From Epiperipatus broadwayi (Eukaryota; Onychophora; Udeonychophora; Euonychophora; Peripatidae): a DNA stretch of 64,000 nt. Below, one piece after another: positions 35,041 through 47,300 of this stretch (positions are counted from its first letter, which is position 1; every line of letters begins with the position of its first letter). The notes below the pieces were generated by a model that searched no databases, was not told where the DNA came from, and saw only the letters and a list, made by a program, of their open reading frames with translations. A program made the position numbers and the translations under genes. The stretch covers positions 11,678,771 to 11,742,770 of the forward strand of contig JAQFVV010000018.1 of assembly GCA_028023455.1 (NCBI GenBank). Direction: 5' to 3'.

Positions 35041-36065
35041 GTTTTTAGCCTTCCTTTATTACTTGAAACCATGAGTATAGTGAACCCTGTATATATATAT
35101 ATATAACATATACACTTATCTAATATAGATTTTAATTTTTAATATGTATGCATTAAGGCATTAATGAAAATAATTTTTTTTAAAAAAAAAAGACAGCATA
35201 ATTATAAATTAAAGGCAAAAGCAATTACATGACAGATTGTATACCAAGAATGCAAGTCCAGAAATTGACTGACAGAGCTATTCAGGTATGTGTGTGTCTA
35301 ATTTTTTATTTGATTTTTTTTCTTCTTCAAAGTATGGATAACTGAAACCATGAATAGTAAGTTGATTGATAAGAGGTGAGGAGGGAACTGTTTTAGCAAG
35401 AACTGGACGTCATGTCACTTCTGTATGTATATTTTATTAGCATACACAGTATTTACCATTTCTGAATCTATTATACTCTGAACTTATTTATATATTTCAT
35501 TATGCACATATCTTTAGTTGACACTTGTAAATGAGTATGATCATTCTCATTACAAAAGCAAATGAGAGAGGGGGGAGCAATCCATGAAACATAATTTCTT
35601 CTATTTATATTATATAATCATTCTAAATTCTTTTTATTCAACATTTTGAAAGGTTGCTTTTTACTTTCTTATGCATCAAAAAAAAAATTCTGAAAAACTT
35701 TACCACCTATCTTATCTACTTGTAGATAGCTTATCATCGTAGTCTATTTCAAATAGGATTTATATAAAAACCAACTTCTGAAAAAAAACTGGTTTTTGAA
35801 TTCTAGTACAGTATTTCTATTTTAAAAAAATCATTTAAACTGGTTTCGAATAGTTACAAATATATATATAATTAAAATAGTAAAAAAATATTTATACTTA
35901 CTTTAAATTTTTTCAGTTTGTTTAATATTTATGAGTTTACAAAAATATAATAAAATAAAATATATTCAATACAAAATAGAAAAGAAAAAAATCCGCACAA
36001 AATATAAATTATAAATTTTTCATTTAGTATTTTATTATTTCAAAAAATATAAAATATTTCACTGA
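35040..36065. other. AT-rich DNA, nothing recognised
   Basis: It contains a short TA run at about 35090-35104 and no supportable gene. Confidence 0.6.
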
Positions 36066-36069
36066 ATAA

Positions 36070-36790
36070 TTAACTTAATCTTGTTTTTTTTAAAAAAAAT
36101 ACATGGAATAAAAATACTCTCTCACTAGTTACTGATCTTAGTTTTATCATTTTCAAGTCATCAAATAATAAATCTAAATTTTTTTTATTATTAATTGACT
36201 CATTTATCGAAAAATCGCCTTCGGTGTTTATGGATCTATGAATTGACTTTTCCATAAGTTCTTTTAGAATATTGCTGTACTTAATAGCTGGTCTGTCTTT
36301 GATATATTTATCGGTGAAATAATAAAAGAATGTGGATATATTAGAGACAATATTTTTCTTTGTAATTTAATAACATAAAGTTTTGAAGGAAATGGAAATA
36401 TGCTAGATTTCTTTGTTAAAACGTTTTGTTGATTTATGCAAAAGAATTACTAATTCAACATCTTATTTCTTTAATTTATACTTCTAAGGCATTTATATTA
36501 AACCAATTTTAAATTTTAATGTTTTTAGTTACTTAACAGAAATTCAAATAGGCTTTCACTTGATAAGACACAGGTTCCCTCTCTGATGGGAGTTGTTGTA
36601 AAAAAAATTGAATTTTTCTAATTGGAAAATAGGTTGATTTTAATTGTCAGATAACGTAGGGAATCCATAATTATTATCTAGAGCATGAGAATTTTTAAAA
36701 TCCTCCTCATAATCATTTTCATATTCTATTTCATTTTCCGATTCCTCACTTGTAACATATATATAAAATTCAGCAATTTTTTTTTTGTTT
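36070..36790 (-). pseudogene. possible decayed protein-coding region, unknown
   Basis: Two minus frames look protein-like. One (about 36785-36655) reads YVTSEESENEIEYENDYEED and ends FPTLSDN before a stop, an acidic low-complexity stretch. The second, from about 36330 to 36070, contains YIKDRPAIKYSNILKELMEK, then SINTEGDFSINES and LDLLFDDLKMIKLRS. They may be pieces of one degraded gene, such as a transposase. I recognise no catalytic motif and no terminal repeats around them. Confidence 0.25.
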
Positions 36791-36799
36791 TATATGACA

Positions 36800-38290
36800 C
36801 ATCAGTAACTGCTAAGTGTATGATGTGTAATAGTATAGTTGATTAATTATATATTAATCTTTCTTTATTGATTAATTATAGATGATTAATTGCCCAATTT
36901 TTTTCCACAACGATGGCATTATTATTTATTGCTGCTTCTATATTGGTTGCTAGACCCAAGTTAAAAATTTGTAACTTTCAGAAACTAATTCTAATGTTTT
37001 TAAGAATTACAGAAATTAGCTATTAGAATTAAATTTGAATTAAAATCTTTCACAAAATGAAATATGTGCTATTCATATATTTGTGATTCCTTTTGCTAGT
37101 CTACTTATCTAAATTTATTTTTAAAAAAATTCTTATTTTTCTTAATATAATCCATTTATAGTTTCACGGCTGGTATTATTACAAATTATATGAATAAGAG
37201 TTGTTTTTAATCGTGAATATTCCCATTATTGCAAAAGCTCTCATAGGAACAAGCTTGTTGTAATGCTATTAATGGACAATACATTCATTGCAGCATGTTT
37301 TGCTATAATTTCTTCTAAACTCCCCTTTTTCATTAAATTAAAAATACTAGCTTGTTTCTATGGACAAGAGGAAGGTCCAAAATACTTTTTATTTGTTAAT
37401 CATTTCTGTTGTATGAACTACTTTCAGATAGATGGTTATGGAAATTGCTTGAGATATTCCTTTGTAGCTTAATATTTTATTATCATGATTGCATTAATTC
37501 TTGTATTTTCTAATTTATTTTAAATTATTCCAAACCTCCAACTTATTTGCAACATTCATTTTGGTCTAAAAGTCAAATGAAATATTTTTATCAATGACAT
37601 CAATTAATAATGAAAGAAATGTTATATTATTAGAAAAAAAATATTAATAAATCTTTCAGAGACTCAAAAATATTAATAAATCTATTTCTGTCATTTTTGC
37701 TTTTATTAACTAAAACAAGAATAATAACAAGCAATAACATATTTTTTCTATTCTTGTTTGTAGTCAAACTCAAGGAAGAAAACTGGTCTAATTTGGTGGA
37801 ATGAACAATATGCTTGTGCCCGAGGCGATTTACATTTTTATGCAATTAATTTATTTATTACTGCAATTTTTATAGATTAATTCTAGTATTTAAAACTGTT
37901 GTTTTTTTTTAATTTAAAAACTAGCTTTGAATTTTACAAATTTACTTTTTAAAAAACTATTTTTAAATCCAGTTTTTAAAAATCATTCAACCTTTTCTTC
38001 AATCTATACTCCCAATCAAAGTGTTTCTTTAGAGCATTTTTGAAGATAATATTTATAATATAAATGGAGTCCTCCTTCCCATAAAAGCTATACTCAAGTT
38101 CACCTTTTTTTTTTAAAGCAAGATAAAGTTACTCTTCAGTCACTTTAAATATCTGATTCAATGAGAATCTACCCTTTTAATTGTACATTTACTATTATTG
38201 AATTCAGAAACCAATTAATTTTATTATGGAGTATCCTCAAAAAAAAGTTTTCATAAATTTTATATTATTTCATAATAAATTTGTATTGAA
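36800..38290. other. AT-rich DNA, nothing recognised
   Basis: A short direct duplication, TTGATTAATTATA, lies at 36838-36890. The 69- and 71-codon frames at 37263 and 37845 have no identifiable domain. Confidence 0.5.
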
Positions 38291-38299
38291 ATAGTTATT

Positions 38300-39480
38300 T
38301 ACTATAATAAAATACTTATATCTTGTTAATTACAACAACAGCATATTGAAATCTGAACTGCATTCAATATTTAAATCTTTATTTACCTTAAAAAGCTACC
38401 AAAGTATGAAAACTGATCACATTCTCAAGATAATAATCAACCAATACAAATGTCAATGAAGGTTTTTCTTCTCTTGCTGGCATGTAATGCATATGAGATT
38501 TGTGAACATTACAGTTTGTATTTAAAACATTCTGTAGACTATTATTTGAATTGTCCATAATAATTTGGTCATCATGCTATAAATCTTTTGAGTTAAAACG
38601 TATTTGTTCTTACCTGTAACAGATTAAAAACCTCACTATCAAACTTACATTGTATCTTAATGCCTGACTTTTAAAGCAACTTATGAACTTAGGCTAAAAA
38701 CACTGCCATAAATATGAAAGTAAAAGTTTGAATAGGTTTATATTTCTTTTAATAATAGGCTTAATTTCAAATGTCTCAGATTTTCTGTTACCAGTAACAA
38801 CATTTGTTTCATATTAGCATGTAGCATCTGCATAATATGAATAACTACCGTGGGCAGCCAGTTACTTTCAGATATTATCACAAACCTCAATTAATTGAAT
38901 AATTTGCATTGGATAAATATATAAAAACAAAATATAAAATCACACATTTACTTTAGCTTTTCCATTACATTTGTCTGGCAATAAAAACTATATAGTTTCT
39001 TGGTTCTCTAAAACCAAACTGAGTGTTTGGCAATGTTCATCTACGACTACAAATAATCTATTCAATAAAGTTCTTGAAAACACTTTTTTCTGTTGTGTAA
39101 ACAATAATATTCCATGATGATTACTATAGTTATTTCTCCTTTTTTTTGTTACTTTTTTAAAATTGAAATAATATAAGCTTGTTTTATTTATTTAATTATG
39201 GACTTTTTTATATAAGTAATTTAGTATTTAGATCTCCATGTTATTTATAGCTCATAAACATATAAGTAAAATGCTTTTACATTTTACTTCTAAAAAAGAT
39301 AGCTTTATGGACATGAATGATCTTGAGTCTGATAATGAAATTCCAGTAATATTTAAAAGGATAAAATCCATTTGAGTTTATAGTTGGAATTAACAAAATT
39401 GTTTGGGGCTTTGTAAAAAGTTCATTTTTATACTGCAACTTTTCAATTGTTTAAAGAACATAATGGTTGAACATCCAGAA
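38300..39480 (-). mobile_element. heavily decayed LINE reverse transcriptase
   Basis: In minus sense the RT blocks appear in canonical order. SLYYFNFKKVTKKGE and NYSNHHGILLF correspond to AxIVxIFKKGDKxxxxNYRGISLL. VFSRTLLNRLFVVVDEH follows, then LPNTQFGFREPRNY (38992-39021) and VFIARQM. LYFVFIYLSNANYSIN near 38940-38893 aligns with LYMVFIDLTKAFDTVN, its catalytic Asp now Tyr. GCP and VIHIMQMLHANMKQM come next, then SETFEIK. A degenerate HDD block with SNNSLQNVLN stands where (Y/F)ADD belongs, followed by LENVISFHTLVAF (family LENVxxFxYLGS). Frameshifts and stops occur every 20-40 residues. It is a different lineage from the 41.7-kb LINE and much older. Confidence 0.7.
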
Positions 39481-40005
39481 AGTAAATTTTGATTTAAAGC
39501 TTGTCATATGTGAACAATAATACTTTTTAAAAATAAAATGATACAACTTATAAGTGTTCATATATGCCTAAATATTTCCAATAGTCTTATTTTAATTCTT
39601 CTTCAAGTATCGTAAGATCTGAATCTAAAAGGCTGTTTTAGCTCCATCAGCTCCATCAAGTTGAATATTTTTGAATGAGTCAGTATAACAAATCTTTTCT
39701 CTAGAGTGATTATCTGTATTTTTTCATTAATATTTAAAAGAAAAATATGAAACATGTTATCATTATCATATAAAAGAGTGCTGTTTATTGACTTAACAGA
39801 ATTGTGATACTGTTTAAAAGATTACAATTATTTTCAATTAGCAAATGACTATTTTTTTAATCCATCAATCATTATTAAGTAGCCATTAAACTTAGATTTT
39901 TAAATCTTTATATGAAGCTCTATTTTTATTTTATTATTCAGCCAAGTAGATTTTGCCACACTTTAAAACAAATTATCAGGGAACTAGTCATGATTTTAAA
40001 GTAAG
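39480..40005. other. AT-rich DNA
   Basis: This is where the 5' part of the minus-strand LINE relic would be, but I see no defensible endonuclease motif. Confidence 0.4.
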
Positions 40006-40009
40006 AGAA

Positions 40010-40216
40010 TCTTCTTACTCTTGTGGCTTCTATAGTGAGGTTGAGAAATCAATGATTGCTAGATGGTCATGAATTTCTTCCAGCTTTGAATCTCAAATGG
40101 CACTGTAAAGGGAAAAGGCCAAAAAACAATATGGGATGGAAATCTAAATGCATTAACCTCTGGTAGTCAGTGATTACTCAAGATTACTATAGATAACATT
40201 AGAGTAGGGAATTATT
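40010..40216. mobile_element. MITE family B, copy
   Basis: The left arm CTTCTATAGTGAGGTTGAGA with AATCAATGATTGCTAGATGG mirrors the right arm, whose reverse complement reads CTACTCTAATGTTATCTATA then CTTGAGTAATCACTGACTAC. The length is about 207 bp, close to the copy at 34058-34268. It is noncoding. Target duplications could not be defined. Confidence 0.6.
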
Positions 40217-40219
40217 CTT

Positions 40220-41725
40220 GTTTAGATATATATATTTCTTAAGTTGGAGAGATAAGTGATTTGTTATTATTAATATTTTACTTTTAATGCAATCTGTATT
40301 GTAGGTGTAACTATATGTTACATAAATATATAATTAATTATAATGAGTATATAACTAATATAATATTTTAATACAATGAAAATTATGAGAAAAGATAGGA
40401 AAATTTGTGTGCAAACGATTTGAAAACAATAAACATGAAAAAAAGAATTACATTAATTGTTTGTAAAATGCATTACTCTTCAATTAATGTATGATTAATA
40501 AAAATAAAGTAGATTTAGCTAATAGTAGTATGATTTTTATAGTAACTATAGTGGCATAGTAAATGAGACCAAACTCTAAGTGGCTGAAAAAATATCTGCA
40601 GGTCCAAGAGCCTTATCTCTAATTTTGACCAACTTGTTTAGCAAGAGATATTTAATTCTTCACATGTGGAATTGAAATGAAAATTGTATTTTGGAAGTGA
40701 ATTCTATCACTGAAAAAATGGTCTCTATGCATGTTACTAATAAAACTTATTAATGAGAGGACTTAGGAATAAGAGAGAAAGATGCTTAGATTTTGATACA
40801 TTTGTAAGAAGAGACATACCAGAAAAAAAAAATTTCATTGATTATTTTCTTCCTGTGACATAAAAAATAATCTGATTAATATTAGCATATGTCATACTTT
40901 TAAATATAAAGCTATTACTGGGCAGAGCTCTGAGAATTATTTTGATTAGTATTTCAGCTCTAACTGAACTTTAAATGATGCATTTATTGTTAAATGTAAG
41001 GATGAATTATTATATATTTATAGACTTAGCTTTGTTCAATAGTTCAAAAAATTTTCTGTATTTAATCTCTCTATCCATGGGGGGGGGGGTAGATCTAGTG
41101 TGACTAAAAAATAGAGAGAAAACTTGCAGGCATTCATTAACTAAAACATTAATTACCATTTCTATAGGGATGATTTGGCCATTTTTCTTTTATTAAAAAG
41201 TACTGCCTTAGCTTCTTTAAAATCTTTGATAACTTTCCAGAAATGTCTTCTTAAATTTAACAAAAATGAATCATTATTAATATGACTTCCCATACATCCT
41301 TGCTCACCACAAAACTCTTTGATGTTTCTATTTATTTTTTTCCTAATGTAATACGAATTATGAGTTAAAATAATGTGTTGATCTACACTAAGAATTTTCT
41401 TATTAACATATTGATCTACTCAAAAATTTTATTCTATTTACTCATAATCAAGTTTATTTTTACATTCACTAAAAATATTAATTCCTTATATACTAATCTG
41501 GTAAAAGATGAAAGCAGTGAGCATTAAAACTATGCGAAAAAACATCAAATATAGTATTTTTTTATTTTATTGCATCAACATTTTGTTTACAAAAAACAAT
41601 AAATGAACTTTTTAGACTAATCAATTATTATCCTGATGTAGTAGTCAGAATTTTTATTTCAATGAATACAAAAAGACATTTATATTTATTATACTTTGTT
41701 TTAAAAAAATTATATTTTATATTAA
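40220..41725. other. AT-rich DNA with a G11 tract
   Basis: Eleven consecutive G at 41079-41089 are striking in this composition. No gene or repeat copy is recognised. Confidence 0.6.
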
Positions 41726-41891
41726 ATGGGACATTATTGGCTTTGTGAAGTTAGAAGAAAAGGTGAAGAGACAATTGATGTAAAAAGTGGACATATTCTA
41801 CTATAAAGGTAAAAATGTTAGAAATATAAGTGGAGTAGGATTCGTTATAAATAAAAAGTAGAAGAACAACATTGGGGAGATTGATGGTGTA

Positions 41892-42377
41892 TTGGACAGA
41901 GTGGCAAGATTAGTTATACAACTTAATAGCAGATATCAAATGCAGATAATTCAGGTTTATGTTCCAACAAGTTCTCATAGTGATGAAGTAGTAGAATATT
42001 TTTATATGGATATACAAAAGGCTTTTGATCAGAGTAAACAGCATTTTAAAGTTGTTATGGGATACTTTAATGCTAAAATTGGTAAACAAATTGCTAAAAT
42101 TGGTAAACAAATGAAAGATGAAAGTGCTGTACGTAATTTTGATTATGGTAATAGAAATGAGAGAGGACATGGACTTGCAGAAAAAGAAAAACTTTATATT
42201 ATGAATTCTTTTTTTGAGAAAAATGTTAAAAGGAAATGGCATCCAAATGAAGGTACAGCAGAGTTGGATTATATTTTGACTAACAGAAAACACATATTTC
42301 AAGATTGTAATGTTCTTAATAAATTTAACATAGGAAGTGGTCATCGATTATTAAGATATGTGTTAATGCAAAACTAG
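41892..42377 (+). pseudogene. LINE apurinic-type endonuclease domain, inactivated
   Basis: This 161-codon frame covers most of the endonuclease. Visible family blocks are IIQVYVPTSSHSDE (residues 19-32), VVMGYFNAKIG (54-64), YGNRNERG (85-92), LDYIL (125-129) and GSGHRLLR (148-155). The conserved Asp of GDFNAK is Tyr58 and that of SDHR is Gly150, so two catalytic positions are lost. A 21-bp tandem duplication repeats AKIGKQ at residues 61-73. The fragment starting GHYWLCEVRR is upstream in another frame, so the listed ATG is only the first Met of this open segment. The 144-codon minus frame over it is a shadow. Confidence 0.85.
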
Positions 42378-42588
42378 AGAGACAAAAATTATTAAGAGAG
42401 ACAATATTTACAGTTTGATATTCTGAATCTTCAGAAACTTTCTAATGAATTTAAATTAGAACTTACAAATCGGTTTCAAGTATTAGTAGATTTTGAACAT
42501 GATTCAGATTTGAATGAAATTAATGTGAAAATAACTGATACGCTTTTAAAAACTGCAACAAAGATAGCTGGTAGAAAAAAATCAGCAA

Positions 42589-43896
42589 TTGACCAATAAA
42601 GTTTCTACTGAGACTAGAAAATTTATGAAGAAAAGAAGGAATATAAAAATATACAAAAATGATGCATTAAAAAGGATTGAATACCTCAAATTTTGTAAAA
42701 TGGTGCATAAAAGAGTTGAAATTGATATAAGGAAGTATAATTGTGAACTAGCAGAGAAAGCTGTAAAAGAGAATAAAAGTCTCAAGAGAGTAAAGCAACA
42801 TTTTGGTATTAGTAGGAAATTTATATTTGCAATAAGAAAAAAAGATGGAATTTTTACTAAAAGAGAGATAACATCATGAAATGGGTAGAAGACTTTTATC
42901 AAGAATTATATAGTAATAAAGAACAAATACCTCCTATATCTATTATATCTTCCAAATTGCCCACAATTTTAAATGAAGAAATGAGACGTGCAATTAAATT
43001 TATGAAGAAAAGAAAAGCTCCAGGTAATGATGGAATTATAATTGATATATTAAAAGAAGCAGGTGAAGAAATAGAAAAAAATTTAACAAAGTTATATACC
43101 AAATGTTTAAATGATAAAGATGTACCAAATGATTGGAAGAATGCAGTACTAATATTAATATTTGAAAAAGGTGATAAAGAAGATATTAGAAATTACAGAC
43201 CTATCAGCCTTTTATCAGTTTTATGCAAAATTATTACCAAGATAATTACAACTCATCTACAGAGAACATCATATCCAGGTATTCATCTAGTAAGAGAACA
43301 TCATATCCAGGTATTGTGAGAAGTTATAGAAAGGACAAATGAATATGAGTTGCCATTATGTTTTGAATTTGTAAATTATGAAAAGGCATTTGATTTTATA
43401 AACATTTTTTCAGTGATTAAAGCATTGGATCATCAAGGTAAAAATCCAGAATATTGTCATATTTTGAAGAATATTTATAAAAATGCAACAGCAACAATTA
43501 GATTACATAATGATACTAGGACAGTCAATATTGAGAAGGGTGTAAGACAGGATGACTTCATATCTCCAAAACTTATGGATTAAAATAGGAAGCTAATGAA
43601 GCAAAAGTAAATGGAGATTATTTAAGTCATTTAGATTTTGCAGATGATGTAGTTGTTTGTGAAAATAATGCTTTAGAGCTGCAGAAAATAGTTGCAGGAG
43701 TTATCAGATGAAAATAGAACTAAAGGTAACTGTTAGAAAGTCTAAAGTAATGTTCAATAGATTTTCTCAAAATATGAAAATAAAGATTGATTATGATGAG
43801 TTAGAAGAAGTTAACAGCTACAAATATCTTGGTCAGATTATTAATATGGATGGAAACATAATGGATGAAATTAATCATAGAATTAACCCTGTTTGA
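42589..43896 (+). pseudogene. LINE reverse transcriptase region in four broken frames
   Basis: Segment 42589-42879 is the basic pre-RT linker (KRVKQHFGISRKFIFAIRKK). Segment 42876-43319 overlaps it by a few bases in a new frame and holds the fingers, with [32 protein letters not shown] and [14 protein letters not shown] 34-bp tandem duplication (AGAGAACATCATATCCAGGT at 43259 and 43293) then breaks the frame. Segment 43350-43583 has FVNYEKAFDFI, with the catalytic Asp changed to Asn, and GVRQDDFISPK where copies elsewhere have GVRQGDSISPK. FADD survives at 43637-43648. Segment 43708-43896 has VRKSKVMFNRFSQ and VNSYKYLGQIIN. It cannot make active enzyme. Confidence 0.85.
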
Positions 43897-44399
43897 AGTG
43901 CTTTTGGTAAAAATAACTTGATACTAAAAGGAAATATGTCTATGTGTTTGAAAATAAATCTTTTTAATAAATGTGTTTTATCAGTTCTTATTTATGTATC
44001 TGAGACTTGGACACTTAATAGAAGAGCAATACAGAGACTTCAGACCACTCAAAGAATATGGTGAAATGCAGATTAGAAGTAACAAGAAGAAATTGAAAAC
44101 ACAATATATGGGTAAGAGAACAAACAGGTGTTACTGACCTCATTGAAAAAATTAAAAGTCTGGAGTGGAGTTGGGCTGAACATATTGCTAGAAAGATGAT
44201 AATGGTTAAACAATTGAAATCTTAAATCAGATTCCAAGATATTGAAAAGATCCAGAAAGAGACCACATGTGAGATGGATAGATGAAATAAAGTGTGCAGG
44301 GATGATGTGGAGAAGAGAAGCCAAAATTAGAAAAGATGGATTGAACTTGGAGAGACCTTAATCCTGCAGTGGATTAATAATGGTTGATGATGATGACTA

Positions 44400-47300
44400 T
44401 TGCAAATTTCAAAATTCAAATTAAAAATTTGGGGGATTAATATCTTTTGATATACTGCATAATAGTTATTGCTAAATAATAAATATCAATTTTCTAATAA
44501 TAAAGTTGGGATAGGATCTATTATTTTTTTAAAAATATTATTTCAATCTATAATTTATTTATTAATCTCTATAAGTATTCCTATAATATTAATTTATTTT
44601 ATATTCTAACTATTAATTTTAACCCAATTTATCTGTGCTATTGTTTTGAGAGAAGTTGGAGTTAATTATTTTATATTGATTTTTCTATTCTAAATAAAAT
44701 GTTTATGATAATCAATTCAGATGTTACGTAAAAATTCAATAACAAAAGACTATTTGAACTTAGAAAACCAATATCATTATTTCTTATAATTTGAAGTTAT
44801 AGTTTGTATACTTTTTTTCTTATATATATAATTTCTATGTATGTCTAATCCTTGTATATTATTATATTCTTTATATGTATATGGATATTCATATATTTCT
44901 TACCTATAAGCTACTTAAATATATATTTCAATTTTTTTATTTTTAGACTGAAGATGAGAGGTAAATACAGTTAAAATGTATTGATGAAAATTAAAATGTA
45001 AAATAAGCTTATAATATAAGAGTATAAGCAGTGTGCTTGACTGAATTTATGAATATTTTAATCAATAGTTTTGGATACAGAAATGTTAAGACTGAATACA
45101 AAAGAATAAAGACACAATATGAAGTATGAATAATGATGAAGATACTGAGAAGAAGTTCAAGAACATTTTCTGTCAAGAACTCATGTCCAGAGTTACAACT
45201 TGAACTCTGAAACACTTATTTATAAACATCTTATAAATAAAGAAAGTTAGTTTATTTCCAGATTGATCCTTAATATATTTACACTTTATTATAATTTCCT
45301 GATCTGCAATTTTCAGGGAACTTAGCTATTCTAAGACTGCTTTTTGAAAGTAAATAATAATTACATAAGTAGTGTTAAGAATTTGTTACTGAATTATGAA
45401 TCAATGTTGACAAAATATTTGTATTAATAATCTTATTTGACACATATTTGAATTCAGTTATATTATCTGTTTAGAATCAAAATATATTCATAAAAAAACT
45501 ATTTCCAAAAAAAAAAAGAGAAAAGAAAGTAGGAAAACAATAAAATATTGAATAATAATTGATGTTTCTAATCTTTTTAATTTGTCTCACATAAAACACT
45601 ATTTATTTTGTAACATTTCAATATCTATCATTGAAAGACTGATGTAGATACTTTTACCATGCATAACTTATTTGAAGACTTTACACCATATATTAACTAT
45701 CACATGATCACCATTTTTTATGCTTGCTCATAACTGTTATTACACTGAGTGGCCCTACTGTATGAAAAATTTTGCCTGTTTTAATAACATATATTAACTA
45801 CTTGTATGTAAATCATTTTGATAAATAAGAGGTTTGTTTGGAGTTTATGGATTGCAGAAAGATCATATTGGCAGAGATTGCTCAACTTTTTGATTACTTT
45901 TTTTATTGATGCAATGGTTTTCATAGAACTAGAAATTAGTGATATAATTCAAATATAGAGAGGGGATAATAAAGCACCATTACGAAGTATAGTTAATAAG
46001 ATAGTGATGGTACTGCCATTACCATTACGCATCAAAACTAAATCCCATAAGCATTGATTTATACAATTATCATTAGATAGTAATGAACTAGAGGGTGTTA
46101 GGGTTTCAGAATTTTGAGACTCAACTTCAGTGACTTTTTAAGTATAGATTAATTTATTTATAAACATTTCATTGAATAATAAATAACATTAAATTACAGA
46201 AAAAAAAGTTTATTTTATTTTCAGATAACACATTTCAGATGATGTTATCAAATAATTATTCATTATTAGATAATCTCTAGTCTAATGAATGACTAATAAC
46301 AATTATTAATATACTTCCATTAAGATGTTATCAAATATTTGTTCAACATTTCTACATAAATCATTATTTTTGATATATTGAAATATAATTATATCTGATA
46401 TAATGTAAATCATTTTGATTTTCCAAAATTTTTTTATTTACATTGGAGCCATGAATTATGCTATATTTTTATTTCAGGCCTCCTTACATTCAAAGGAAAT
46501 AGTATGTAACAGCTCTCTTTTTGTTGATAAGTAATGATTGGAGTAGAATACATATTGTTTATTGAATCTGTACAGTATCTTTGAAAACACACACATATAT
46601 AACACAGATATTTTTATATGTATATATAAACAAAATTTTAATATATATATAAGTATTAATAACAAATGGAGGAGGTATTTATTTTATTTTACAGCTTGTG
46701 TATTCGCTCATACACCTATTATAGCAATAAGAATAAGAAGAAAAATAATTTCTATTGTAATTTTATTTCTAAAATAAAGGAAATAGCAAAATATTCTCTG
46801 GGTAATATTTTTTTATTTTTCAATAACTTTTTCTTTTTTATAGAACAATAGATTCCTCTGTTTTTCAAGAAAGTACTATCTTCCCAATTATATTAATGTT
46901 TAATACTGAAATCTTGTAAGACTTTTACTTTTAGAAATTTTTTTATTTATTACTATGCATCAAATTCAGAAAAAATAATAAAGGAAGATTAAAATATATG
47001 TACTTTCAACATAAATTGAAAATATTTTATAAATATATTGTAAATATCGATAAATCTATCTATATTTTAAAAATCATTTGTTGTTATTAAAAAAAAATCT
47101 CTTTGATTTGATGTTTATATATGAAGTATTATTATTGTTTATGGTTATTAGTTATAGTTATTGTTTGGAATTATTATTTTATTTATTTGTTGATGGTACA
47201 TCGTTGTGAATATTTAACTATTATTATTATTCTTCTTAATGATGAGATGTTTAATAGTAATATATATATATATATGTTCTAATTATTATAAATAAATAAA

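Larger units (their letters stand above)
41727..44400 (+). mobile_element. RTE-like/CFDP2-type LINE, near full-length but dead
   Basis: The element is ordered endonuclease, linker, reverse transcriptase, C-terminal region and 3' tail. It starts inside the endonuclease (LCEVRRKGEETIDVKSGH near 41742). RT blocks [26 protein letters not shown] and FADD follow. After them come VNSYKYLGQ, YVSETWTLNRRAIQRLQTTQ and the C-terminal SWAEHIARK and VRWIDEI. It ends TGGTTGATGATGATGAC at about 44390, a short trinucleotide tail typical of RTE-like 3' ends. Several frameshifts and stops separate the frames. Two other copies of this family lie at 55993-56390 and 57094-58602, both minus. It is 5' truncated: nothing upstream of 41727 matches. 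Confidence 0.85.

Noticed and set aside
41910-42344. 144-codon minus frame
   Set aside because: It is a shadow of the LINE endonuclease on the plus strand.
42582-43102. 106- and 67-codon minus frames
   Set aside because: They are shadows of the LINE reverse transcriptase region.
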